From Bufo bufo (taxonomy: Eukaryota > Chordata > Amphibia > Anura > Bufonidae), in assembly GCF_905171765.1 (NCBI RefSeq), contig NC_053392.1, positions 414,542,787-414,606,786 of the forward strand: 64,000 nucleotides of DNA, in the 5' to 3' direction. The notes beneath the pieces were generated by a model that did no database searches, was not told the DNA's origin, and saw nothing but the letters and a program-made list of their open reading frames with translations. The translations under genes and the position numbers were made by a program. Shown piece after piece: positions 11,701 through 22,000 of the stretch; position 1 is the stretch's first letter; every line of letters begins with the position of its first letter.

Positions 11701-11924
11701 GATACGGTCCTTGCTGGGCACCCGGGGGCAAGAGCCACACTGGATCTCATCGCTCGGAGATTCTGGTGGCCTGCGCTTCGTAAGTCGGTTGAGGGTTTTG
11801 TGGCAGCCTGCGAGACTTGCGCTCGTGCCAAAGTCCCTCATTCACGGCCATCAGGTCCTCTCCTTCCCTTACCCATTCCTTCCCGTCCTTGGACACATCT
11901 GTCCATGGACTTCATAACAGGCCC
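8773..11924 (+). pseudogene. Gypsy-1 gag-pol, truncated in integrase, several stops
   Basis: All recognisable parts lie in one frame from ATG 8773. They are a sushi/RTL-type gag; a CCHC knuckle (CFCCGGINHLANVC, about 9562-9605); an aspartic protease with VDSGAAVNLID (about 9787); reverse transcriptase with LDLRGAYNLVR and YLDDILIF (about 10708-10735); RNase H with EVDASEVGVGAVL and TDHKNLAYL; and an integrase zinc-binding region with HHCC residues (about 11690-11830). The frame is interrupted by in-frame stops at 8884 and 10291, three more between about 10390 and 10580, and one at 11218, with no net frameshift. It is cut off just after the integrase MDFIT motif, where it joins CR1 sequence. 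It is closely related in plan to the intact Gypsy-2 but clearly a different family. Confidence 0.9.
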
Positions 11925-14843
11925 CTCTTGAATTCCTTTATTGTACTCACCATCACCACCTCCTCAGGCAGAGAGTTCCATAGTATCACTGCTCTTACCG
12001 TAAAGAACCCTTTTCTATGTTTGTGTACAAACCTTCTTTCCTCCAAACGCAGAGGATGTCCCCTCGTCACAGTCACAGTCCTGAGGATAAATAGATGATG
12101 GGATAGATCTCTGTACTGCCCCCTGATATATTTATACATAGTAATTAGATCTCCCCTCAGTCGTCTTTTTTCTAACGTGAATAACCCTAATTTTGATAAT
12201 CTTTCAGGGTACTGTAGTTGCCCCATTCCAGTTATTACTTTAGTTGCCCTCCTCTGGACCCTCTCCAGCTCTGCTATGTCTGCCTTGTTCACAGGAGCCC
12301 AGAACTGTACACAGTACTCCATGTGTGGTCTGACCAGTGATTTGTAAAGTAGTAGGAATATGTTCTCATCACGGGCATCTATGCCCCTTTTGATGCAACC
12401 CTTTATCTTATTGGCCTTGGCAGCAGCTGCCTGACACTGTTTTTTGCAGATTAGTTTGCTGTTTATTAAAATTCCTAGATCCTTTTCCATGTCAGTGTTA
12501 CTGAGTGTTTTACCATTTAGTATGTACGGGTGACTTGCATTATTCCTTCCCATGTGCATAACTTTACATTTGTCAGTGTTAAACCTCATCTGCCACTTAT
12601 CTGCCCAAGCCTCCAATCTATCCAGATCCCTCTGTAGTAGTATACTGTCCTCTTCAGTGTTAATTACTTTACACAGTTTAGTGTCATCTGCGAAAATTGA
12701 TATTTTACTATGCAAGCCTTCTACAAGATCATTAATAAATATATTGAAGAGAATAGGGCCCAATACTGACCCCTGAGGTACTCCACTAGTGACAGTGACC
12801 CAATCTGAGTATGTACCGTTAATAACCACCCTCTGTTTTCTATCATTGAGCCAGTTACTTACCCACTTACAGAAGTTTTCTCCGAGTCCGAGCATTCTCA
12901 TTTTATATACTAACCTTTTATGCGGTACAGTGTCAAATGCTTTGGAGAAGTCCAGATACACGACATCCATTGATTCGCCGCTGTCGAGTCTAGAACTTAC
13001 CTCCTCATAGAAACTGATTAAATTAGTTTGACCTGACCGATCCCTCACGAAGCCATGCTGATATGGCGTTATTTGCTTATTTCCGTTAAGATGCTCTAAC
13101 ATAGCATCTCTCAGAAAACCTTCAAACAGTTTACCCACAACAGATGTTAAACTTACCGGCCTATAGTTTCCAGGCTCTGTTTTTGGACCCTTTTTGAATA
13201 TTGGCACCACATTTGCTATGCGACAATCCTGTGGGACATTCCCTGTCAGTACAGAGTCCGCAAATATCAGAAATAAGGGTCTGGCCATGACATTACTTAA
13301 TTCCCTTAGGATACGAGGGTGTATGCCATCCGGTCCTGGCGATTTGTCTATTTTGATATTTTTAAGTCGCTGTTGTACTTCTTCCTGGGTCAGACAGGAC
13401 ACTTTTAATGGCGAATTTATTTCAACATTCAGCATTTCATCTGACAGTTTATTTTCCTCAGTGAATACATTGGAGAAAAAAATATTTAACAGCTTTGCTT
13501 TCTCCTCGTCGCTCTCTGCGACTCCCCCCTCATTACTCTTTAAAGGGCCGACACCTTCAGATTTATACTTTTTAACATTTATATAATTGAAGAACATTTT
13601 AGGGTTAGTTTTACTCTCTTTGGCAATTAATCTCTCGGTCTCTAGTTTGGCCGCTTTTATTTGTTTTTTACATGTTCTGTTTTTTTCCTTATAGTTTTTC
13701 AGTGCTTCCGTGCTACCCTCCTGTTTTAGTGTTTTATATGCTTTCTTTTTGTCATTTATTGCTTTCTTTACAGTTCTGTTTATCCACATTGGTTTCTTTT
13801 TGTTCCTTAACCTTTTTATTCCCATACGGTATGTACCTCTCACAATGAGATTTTAGGATGTTTTTAAAGATATCCCATTTTTTGGCTGTATTTTTATTTT
13901 TGAGGACTTTGTCCCAGTTAGTTAGGCCTATGGCCTCTCTTAGTTGGCTAAATTTAGCTTTTTTGAAGTTTGGTATTTTTGTTCCTCCCTGTAGAAACGC
14001 TCTTTTGAATGATAATTGGAAGGTTATTACTTTATGGTCACTATTTCCCAGGTGTCCCCCAACCTGCACGTCTGTTGTTCTGTCAGGTCTATTGGTTAAT
14101 ATTAAGTCCAGTATGGCCGTCCCTCTAGTCGGGTCCTGAACCAGTTGGGAGAGATAATTGTCTTTGGTTATTGCCAAGAATCTGTTTCCTTTATGAGATA
14201 TACAAGTTTCAGTTTCCCAGTCTATATCTGGGTAGTTGAAGTCCCCTATAATAACCACCTCATTATGATTTGCCGCCTTGTCTATCTCGTTTAGTAGTAG
14301 ATTTTCTGTGGACTCTGGTATATTAGGTGGTTTATAGTAGACTCCTATTAGTAATTTATTGTTGTTTTTAGCTCCATGTATCTCTACCCACAGTGACTCC
14401 ACATGTTCATGTCCCTCACTTATATCTTCACGGAGTGTGGGCTTTAGACAAGACTTTACATAAAGGCAGACCCCTCCACCTCTCCGGTTTTGACGATCCT
14501 TTCTAAACAGACTGTAACCTTGTACATTAACTGCCCAGTCATAGCTATCATCCAGCCATGTCTCAGTTATTCCCACTATGTCATAGTCCTCCTCACACAT
14601 CACTAATTCCAGTTCACAAGTTTTATTAGTCAGGCTTCTGGCATTAGTATACATACATTTGAGAGGTTTATGTATATTTTTTACCCTACACCTTTCCTTC
14701 TGAACTGTTCTAGTCCCTCCTTCCATTCCTCCCCCAGTCCCACTACCTTGCCCCCGGTCTCTATCTGCACTATCTTCCCCTTCTATAGTGTAATTACCCT
14801 CCCCCCCAGTCCCTAGTTTAAACACTCCTCCAACCTTCTAGCC
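11918..14843 (-). pseudogene. CR1-clade LINE copy 1: ORF2 endonuclease and reverse transcriptase
   Basis: Reading leftwards from 14843, the copy contains the last codons of ORF1, the ORF1 stop, then ORF2. ORF2 has an APE-type endonuclease (14825-13752) with ARSLTNK, ITETWLDDS, GVYYKPP, GDFNYPDIDW and NSDHKVI. The reverse transcriptase (13843-11912) has [44 protein letters not shown] and FADDTKL, then the CR1-typical C-terminal part with CVQFWAP and LEKRRLRGDL. One frameshift near 13790-13840 separates the two. Compared with copy 2 it lacks ORF1 (5' truncation) and the last roughly 90 bp of ORF2 with the 3' tail. CR1 elements insert by target-primed reverse transcription and are commonly 5' truncated, but 3' loss needs a later deletion. 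Confidence 0.93.
14816..14822 (-). promoter_or_regulatory. Candidate -1 frameshift heptamer in CR1 copy 1
   Basis: On the minus strand TTTAAAC is read as T-TTA-AAC in the ORF1 frame and is followed at once by TAG. A one-base backward slip would enter the ORF2 frame at CTA-GGG. The heptamer is identical in copy 2 at 45425-45431. A G-rich tract (GGG runs) follows within 20 nt. Confidence 0.5.
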
Positions 14844-14904
14844 TAGATAATTGCATTAATGAGAAATAGAACAGGTGTTCCTAATAATTCTTTAGGTGAG
14901 TGTA

Positions 14905-15310
14905 GATCTATATAGTGATCACCTGGAAGTCAAGGGTCTAGGGGCTAGGGGCTTACTAGGGCCATTTTTATATAGGGTAAGGTTCCAGATGGGGTCGCTC
15001 TTATCAGGGCGGGTGGTCTGTGGTTAGGCTATCAGGGCCAGAATAGCACCCCCCTGTAGGGCAATATCAGGGACAATTCTTTGCCCACCCTGTCCTTCAA
15101 TACCACATCATCATCTAGCCCATGGATAGATGTTTTTTGCTTTCCCTCCGGGATTCATGGATGTGCACTGGAACCCCCCGGATTGTGGTAGGACATATGG
15201 TTTCTGATTTGGTGCCGCCGAGCACCTGATTTAGTGCCACCGAGCACTTGTTATTGCTTACCACATCTATGCTTTTTGCTTAACTTTAATAATTACGTTT
15301 ATTTTCATTT
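14905..15310. other. Internal hAT-B sequence, non-coding
   Basis: Sequence right of the Tc1 copy continues hAT-B. It is moderately GC-rich, with repeated GGGCC/CAGGG phrases and a paired AGCACCTGATTTAGTGCC-like duplication near 15210-15250. No frame or RNA is recognised. Confidence 0.5.
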
Positions 15311-15886
15311 TGAGGGATATCTTTTCCATTCACACATTCGCAAAATGGGTCCGCATCCGTTCCGCAATTTTGCGGAATAGGTGCAGACCCATTCATTTTC
15401 AATGGGGCCGAAATGTGCTGTCCGCATCCGCATTTGCGGATCCGCACTTCCGCATCCATGCTTTCGTTTCCGCAAAAAAAATAGAACATGTCCTATTCTT
15501 GAATGAAGGAAGGAACTGGCACTCCTTTGTACTGCAATTATATCAGGTTTATTCGCCACTCATAGATTCTCCTAGTGGTCACATTGTTACCTCTTCTATG
15601 AGTGGCGAATAAACCTGATATAATTGCAGTACAAAAGAGTGCCGGTTCCTTCCTTCATTCAAGCATCCGGAGTGATGTCCGCTAACCGCACACCCATACC
15701 TTCACGTAGTGCAGCCCGACTATTCGTTACCATGTCCTATTCTTGTCCGCAATTGCAGACAAGATTAGGCATTTTCTATTATAGTGCCAGCGATGTGCGG
15801 TCCGCAAATTGCAGAATGCACATTACCGATGTCCGTGTTTTGCGGATCTGCAAAACACTTACGGACTTGTGAATAAACCCTCATAG
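15311..15886. mobile_element. MITE with GC-rich palindromic ends
   Basis: The block has complementary ends, GAGGG...ATTCACA on the left and TGTGAATAAACCCTC on the right. It also has inner TCCGCAAAT/TTTGCGGA motifs in both orientations, as in anuran MITEs. No coding capacity is seen. Its target duplication is unclear, so the superfamily is left open. It is interrupted at 15502-15730 by a short retroelement fragment flanked by a 15-bp duplication. Confidence 0.55.
15502..15730. repeat. Short inverted-repeat insertion with 15-bp target duplication, possibly Penelope-derived
   Basis: The 229-bp insertion is flanked by identical 15-bp copies CATGTCCTATTCTTG (15487-15501 and 15731-15745). It consists of about 65-bp arms in inverted orientation (15502-15568 and 15595-15661) around a 26-bp spacer, plus a 70-bp tail. 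The right arm carries GAATAAA, then after about 20 bases GAGTGCCGGT. The same spacing of GAATAAA and GAGTGCCGGT occurs downstream of the Penelope-like element at 59435-59475. Penelope-like insertions often carry such inverted truncated copies, so this is a plausible family member reduced to its terminal repeat. Confidence 0.55.
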
Positions 15887-16430
15887 TAACATTATTAAAG
15901 GTTACGTTTTATCTTTATGTATATTCTAATGGATTGCCTTCCTTGTACAATGTTATAATATACTTTCTATGTTAGAAAGTATATTATAGTGCATTTGTAT
16001 TGTGCAGCAGTTGTGTGCGGTTCTGCTGCGATACTGCAGGTAAATAGAGGGACAAGCGTTATTGGAACAAATAATTTCTACTGGTGTGATATACCAGTCG
16101 CCCCCCAAAAAACTGATTTAAGCGGGGTGTTATATACCAATATACTTTCTTTATAGTGCATTTGGGTACTGTATAGTGCATTTGCGCATGCGAGTACGCG
16201 AAAATTATATTGCCGATATTTCGCATTGAAAAAAATAATGAATGGAGATCGCAAATTCGAATAATACATCGAATGTCACTCTCCATGTTGTGGGACTATT
16301 TGTGCACTTCTAGTAATTATTTCTTGGTTGCAAATATGAGCTGAAGGTTTTTCAGGTTCGTCTGTCACTAAAATGAATGGGACCCGCCGCGAACTTGCGA
16401 ACCGTCCCGGCAGATGTTCGTCCATCACTA
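15887..16430. other. Right subterminal part of hAT-B
   Basis: This is non-coding. It has two variants of a TGTGATATACCAGT / TGTTATATACCAATA motif, a 30-bp AT palindrome near 15960-15985 (ATACTTTCTATGTTAGAAAGTAT type), and then GC-rich TTCGCG-like motifs approaching the terminus at 16430. Confidence 0.55.
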
Positions 16431-16438
16431 ATCAGCAA

Positions 16439-16564
16439 GTGTTTGGAGATTGTGCACAAAATGATAAACACCAAGCAGAATTATTATACCATGAGAGTGA
16501 AGATGAGAATGCAGGAGATGATAGTGATAATAATGATGATGATAGCATGCAGAGTTATTACATT
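16439..16564. other. Short spacer between hAT-B and hAT-C
   Basis: A low-complexity segment with GAT and GATAAT triplets, open in the plus frame for about 45 codons (acidic Asp/Asn/Ser). It has no recognisable family and may be a fragment of an older gene or element. Confidence 0.4.
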
Positions 16565-16759
16565 TAGAGATGAGCGACTCGAATTTGAAGAAGTGGAATT
16601 CGATACGAATTTCAGGTTTTATTCAATTCACACCGAATCCGAATTTCCTCGCGATTCGTGGCAACGAATCACATTTTTCCTAAAATGGCTGCTGCATGTG
16701 TGAGGACATGGACCAAGGAACTCTGGGAAGGCAGGATCACCCATAATGCCATGCATGTA

Positions 16760-16810
16760 GCCAATTAGCAGCCAGCCAGCCCTGTGATGTCACAGCCCTA
16801 TAAATAGCCT
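16760..16810 (+). promoter_or_regulatory. Putative hAT-C promoter
   Basis: A CCAAT box at about 16761, a TGATGTCA element near 16785 and CTATAAATAG at 16798-16807 lie about 230 bp inside the left terminus, pointing at the transposase. The leader that follows has the GCCATTTT, CAGTGTA, GGGAGAG and AGGGACAG blocks shared with hAT-B. Confidence 0.5.
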
Positions 16811-17589
16811 CAGACATCTTGGATTCTGCCATTTTCCAGTGTACTTAGTGCAGGGAGAGACATCAGCAGGCGCTAGGGACAGTGCTAGAAAAAACCTTTA
16901 ATCTGCTGAAAAAAATTATTCAAGGTGTAGGGAAAGAATAGGGAGGATCATTCTACAGCATTTATGTAGAACAGTGTTCAGTAGGGGAGTATACAGACTG
17001 GGTAATAGGAAAAATCCAGCAAACCGTTCTTGTTATTAGGGTGCAAGAGCTGTTTGAAACCGCCATTAACGGTTTATTACAAGGAAATATTTCTACTTCT
17101 GATTTACCCTTGGGCGGTGCAGTTATAAGTTCTAAAGCATTTTTTGGCTTGTATTAGTGGGAAAAAAAGGGCTTATTAGCCGTTGTGTGGTGAAGTGCGA
17201 AAATGACAGCCCTTTTTGGCATGTATTAGTGGCAAAAGAAAAATATATTTGACGTTCAGCGGTGCAGTTATGTGTTCTAAATAGAGTTGAGCGAACACCT
17301 GGATGTTCGGGTTCGAGAAGTTCGGCCGAACTTCCTGGAAATGTTCGGGTTCGGGATCCGAACCCGACCCGAACTTCGTCCCGAACCCGAACCCCATTGA
17401 AGTCTATATGGACCCGAACTTTTGGGCACTAAAAAGGCTGTAAAACAGCCCAGGAAAGAGCTAGAGGGCTGCAAAAGGCAGCAACATGTAGGTAAATCCC
17501 CTGCAAACAAATGTGGATAGGGAAATGAATTAAAATAAAAATTAAAAAAATTAAAATTAACCAATATCAATTGGACAGAGGTCCCATAG

Positions 17590-18955
17590 CAGAGAATCTG
17601 GCTTCACGTCAGCAGAGAATCAGTCTCTTCATGCCATAGCAAAGAATCTGGCTTCATGTCAGCAGAGAATCATTCTCTTCATGCCATAGCAGAGAATCTG
17701 GCTTCATGTCAGCGCAGAATCAGTCTTCATGTCATAGCAGAGAATCAGGCTTCACGTCACCCACCACTGGAACAGGCCACTGTCACATATTTAGGCCTCG
17801 GCACCCAGACATAGGAGAGAGGTCCCGTAACAGAGAATCTGGCCTTATGTCAGCACAGAATCTGTCTTCATGTCATAGCAGAGAATCAGGCTTCACGTCA
17901 CCCACCACTGGAACAGGCCACTGTCACATATTTAGGCCCCGGCACCCAGACAGAGGAGAGAGGTCCCGTAACAGAGAATCTGGCCTTATGTCAGCGCAGA
18001 ATCAGTCTTCATGTCATAGCAGAGAATCAGGCTTCACGTCACCCACCCACTGGAACAGGCCACTGTCACATATTTAGGCCCAGGCACCCAGACAGAGGAG
18101 AGAGGTCCCGTAACAGAGAATCTGGCCTTATGTCAGCGCAGAATCTGTCTTCATGTCATAGCAGAGAATCAGGCTTCACGTCACCCACCACTGGAACAGG
18201 CCACTGTTACATATTTAGGCCCCGGCACCCAGACAGAGGAGAGAGGTCCCGTAACAGAGAATCTGGCCTTATGTCAGCACAGAATCTGTCTTCATGTCAT
18301 AGCAGAGAATCAGGCTTCACGTCACCCACCACTGGAACAGGCCACTGTCACATATTTAGGCCCCGGCACCCAGACAGAGGAGAGAGGTCCCGTAACAGAG
18401 AATCTGGCCTTATGTCAGCGCAGAATCAGTCTTCATGTCATAGCAGAGAATCAGGCTTCACGTCACCCACCCACTGGAACAGGCCACTGTCACATATTTA
18501 GGCCCAGGCACCCAGACAGAGGAGAGAGGTCCCGTAACAGAGAATCTGGCCTTATGTCAGCGCAGAATCAGTCTTCATGTCATAGCAGAGAATCAGGCTT
18601 CACGACACCCACCCACTGGAACAGGCCACTGTCACACATTAAGGCCCCGGCACCCAGGCAGAGGAGAGAGGTCCGGTAACAGAGAATCTGGCCTTATGTC
18701 AGCACAGAATCTGTCTTCATGTCATAGCAGAGAATCAGGCTTCACGTCACCCACCACTGGAACAGGCCACTGTCACATATTTAGGCCCAGGCACCCAGGC
18801 AGAGGAGAGAGGTCCCGTAACAGAGAATCTGGCCTTATGTCAGCACAGAATCTGTCTTCATGTCATAGCAGAGAATCAGGCTTCATGTCACCCACCACTG
18901 GAACAGGCCACTGTCACACATTTAGGCCCCGGCACCCAGGCAGAGGAGAGGTTCA
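17590..18955. repeat. 141-142-bp satellite array, about nine units
   Basis: The start of TAGCAGAGAATCAGGC falls at 17735, 17876, 18017, 18159, 18300, 18441, 18583, 18725 and 18866, giving a 141-142-bp period. A degenerate run of shorter, about 60-bp, related units precedes it at 17590-17734. Because 141 is a multiple of 3, units without the extra base keep one plus-strand frame open for up to about 120 codons. The frame breaks wherever the unit is 142 bp, which argues against coding. It lies between the transposase stop and the 3' terminus of hAT-D. Confidence 0.95.
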
Positions 18956-19067
18956 TTCAACTTTGGGTTGCCCCGCAATATAATGGTAAAATGAAAATAA
19001 AAATAGTATTGAATAAGAAAGTGCCCTGGAGTAGAATAATATATTGTTAAGGGGAGGTAGTTAATAT

Positions 19068-22000
19068 CTAATCTGCACAAGGGATGGACAGGTCCTGTGG
19101 GATCCATGCCTGGTTCATTTTTATGAATGTCAGCTTGTCCACATTGGCTTTAGACAGGCGGCTGCGTTTGTCTGTAATGACGCCCCCTGCCGTGCTGAAT
19201 ACACGTTCAGACAAAACGCTGGCCGCCGGGCAGGCCAGCACCTCCAAGGCATAAAAGGCTAGCTCTGGCCACGTGGACAATTTGGAGACCCAGAAGTTGA
19301 ATGGGGCCGAACCATCAGTCAGTACGTGGAGGGGTGTGCACAGGTACTGTTCCACCATGTTAGTGAAATGTTGCCTCCTGCTAACACGTTCCGTTACAGG
19401 TGGTGGTGCAGTTAGCTGTGGCATGGTGACAAAACTTTTCCACATCTCTGCCATGCTAACCCTGCCCTCAGAGGAGCTGGCCAAGACACAGCAGCGTTGG
19501 CGACCTCTTGCTCCTCCTCTGCCTTCGCCTTGGACTTCCACTGGTTCCCCTGTGACATTTGGGAATGCTCTCAGTAGCGCGTCTACCAACGTGCGCTTGT
19601 ACTCGCGCATCTTCCTATCACGCTCCAGTGTAGGAAGTAAGGTGGGCACATTGTCTTTGTACCGGGGATCCAGCAGGGTGGCAACCCAGTAGTCCGCACA
19701 CATTAAAATTTGGGGAACTCTGCTGTCGTTGCGCAGGCACTGCAGCATGTAGTCGCTCATGTGTGCCAGGCTGCCCAGAGGTAAGGACAAGCTCTCTGTG
19801 GGAGGCGTATCGTCATCGTCCTGTGTTTCCACCCAGCCACGCACCAGTGATGGGCCCGAGCTGCTTTGGGTGCCACCCCGCTGTGAACATGCTTCATCCT
19901 CATCCTCCTCCACCTCCTCCTCGTCCTCCTCGTCCTCCAGTAGTGGGCCCTGTCTGGCCACATTTGTACCAGGCCTCTGGTGTTGCAAAAAACCTCCCTC
20001 TGAGTTACTTCGAAGAGACTGGCCTGAAAGTGCTAAAAATGACCCCTCTTCCTCCTCTTCCTCCTGGGCCACCTCCTCTTCCATCATCGCCCTATGTGTT
20101 TTCTCAAGGAGACATAGAAGTGGTATTGTAACGCTGATAACAGCGTCATCGCCACTGGAGTACTCGAAACAGTGCAACAGGGCACACAGGTTTCGCATGG
20201 AGGCCCAGTCATTGGTGGTGAAGTGGGTCTGATCCGCAGTGCGACTGACCCGTGCGTGCTGCAGCTGAAACTCCGCTATGGCCTGCTGCTGCTCGCACAG
20301 TCTGTCCAGCATATGCAAGGTGGAGTTCCACCTGGTAGGCACGTCGCATATGAGGCGGTGAGCGGGAAGGCTGAAGTTACGCTGTAGCGCAGACAGGCGA
20401 GCAGCGGCAGGGTGTGAACGCCGGAAGCGCGAACAGACGGCCCGCACTTTATGCAGCAGCTCTGACATGTCGGGGTAGTTGCGAATGAACTTCTGCACCA
20501 CCAAATTCAGCACATGCGCCAGGCAAGGGATGTGCGTCAAACCGGCTAGTCCCAGAGCTGCAACGAGATTTCGCCCATTATCGCACACCACCAGGCCGGG
20601 CTTGAGGCTCACCGGCAGCAACCACTCGTCGGTCTGTTGTTCTATACCCCGCCACAACTCCTGTGCGGTGTGGGGCCTGTCCCCCAAACATATGAGTTTC
20701 AGAACGGCCTGCTGACGTTTACCCCGGCTGTGCTGAAGTTGGAGGTGAAGGTGTGTGGCTGACTGGATGAGCAGGTGGAAGAAGAGGAGGAGGAAGCCGA
20801 GTAGGAGGAGGAGGAGACAGGAGGCAAAGAATGTTGCCCTGCGATTCTTGGCGGCGGAAGGACGTGCGCCAAACAGCTCTCCGCCTGGGGCCCAGCCGCC
20901 ACTACTTTTACCCAGTGTGCAGTTAGGGAGATATAGCGTCCCTGGCCGTGCTTACTGGTCCACATATCTGTGGTTAGGTGGACCTTGCCACAGATGGCGT
21001 TGCGCAGTGCACACTTGATTTTATCGGACACTTGGTTGTGCAGGGAAGGCACGGCTCTCTTGGAGAAGTAGTGCCGGCTGGGAACAACATACTGTGGGAC
21101 AGCAAGCGACATGAGCTGTTTGAAGCTGTGTGTGTCCACCAGCCTAAATGACAGCATTTCATAGGCCAGTAGTTTTGAAATGCTGGCATTCAGGGCCAGG
21201 GATCGAGGGTGGCTAGGTGGGAATTTACGCTTTCTCTCAAATGTTTGTGAGATGGAGAGCTGAACGCTGCCGTGTGACATGGTTGAGATGCTTGGTGACG
21301 CAGGTGGTGGTGTTGGTGGTACATCCCATGTTTGCTGGGCGGCAGGTGCCAACGTTACTCCAGAGGCGGAGGAAGAGGCCGAGGCGGCGGCAGAAGAGGC
21401 CGAGGCGGCGGCAGCAGCAGAAGAGGTAGCAGGGAAAGCCTGAGTGAGTTCCTTGTTTTTAAGGTGTTTACTCCACTGCAGTTCATGCTTTGCATGCAGG
21501 TGCCTGGTCATGCAGGTTGTGCTAAGGTTCAGAACGTTAATGCCTCGCTTCAGGCTCTGATGGCACAGCGTGCAAACCACTCGTGTCTTGTCGTCAGCAC
21601 ATTGTTTGAAGAAGTGCCATGCCAGGGAACTCCTTGAAGCTGCCTTTGGGGTGCTCGGTCCCAGATGGCGGCGGTCAGTAGCAGGCGGAGTCTCTTGGCG
21701 GCGGGTGTTCTGATTTTGCCCACTGCTCCCTCTTTTGCTACGCTGTTGGCTCGGTCTCACCACTGCCTCTTCCTCCGAACTCTGAAAGTCAGTGGCACGA
21801 CCTTCATTCCATGTAGGGTCTAGGACCTCATCGTCCCCTGCATCGTCTTCCACCCAGTCTTGACCCCTGACCTCCTGTTCAGTCTGCACACTGCAGAAAG
21901 ACGCAGCAGTTGGCACCTGTGTTTCGTCATCATCAGAGACGTGCTGAGGTGGTATTCCCATGTCCTCATCATCAGAAAAAATAAGTGGTTGTGCGTTAGT

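Larger units (their letters stand above)
7243..14902 (-). mobile_element. Tc1-like element (copy 1), split by Gypsy plus CR1 block
   Basis: The left terminus CACTCACCTAAAGAATTATT (7243) and the right terminus, its exact inverted copy ending at 14902, are flanked by TA (7241-7242 and 14903-14904), the Tc1/mariner target. Without the insert the element is about 1.03 kb, the same as copy 2 at 61660-62704. Comparison with copy 2 shows that 15 bp after GAAGCAACTGCC are missing and are replaced by 8218-14843, after which Tc1 sequence resumes with TAGATAATTGCATTAATG. Confidence 0.9.
6815..16430 (+). mobile_element. hAT-B element, non-autonomous remnant, host of nested insertions
   Basis: The left end TAGAGATGGCCTTGTGG (6815) and the reverse complement of the right end (TAGTGATGGACGAACATC, ending 16430) are related inverted termini. 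Flanks are ATCATCAA (6807-6814) and ATCAGCAA (16431-16438), an 8-bp hAT-type duplication with one mismatch. Subterminal regions on both sides are rich in TTCGCGG/CCGCGAA-like motifs. Own sequence is only 6815-7242 and about 14905-16430. A Tc1 element and a MITE fill the rest. A plus-strand TATA and leader remain, but no transposase of its own is visible, so it is either a deletion derivative or its coding part was lost. Confidence 0.8.

Noticed and set aside
17706..18983. Periodic 47-residue open frame that could look like a repeat protein
   Set aside because: The unit length alternates between 141 and 142 bp, breaking the frame. No signal, domain or codon bias supports translation.
20755..21637. 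Plus-strand Arg-rich frames opposite the hAT-D transposase
   Set aside because: Antisense reading of the Ala/Ser-rich coding repeat; the minus-strand transposase explains the openness.
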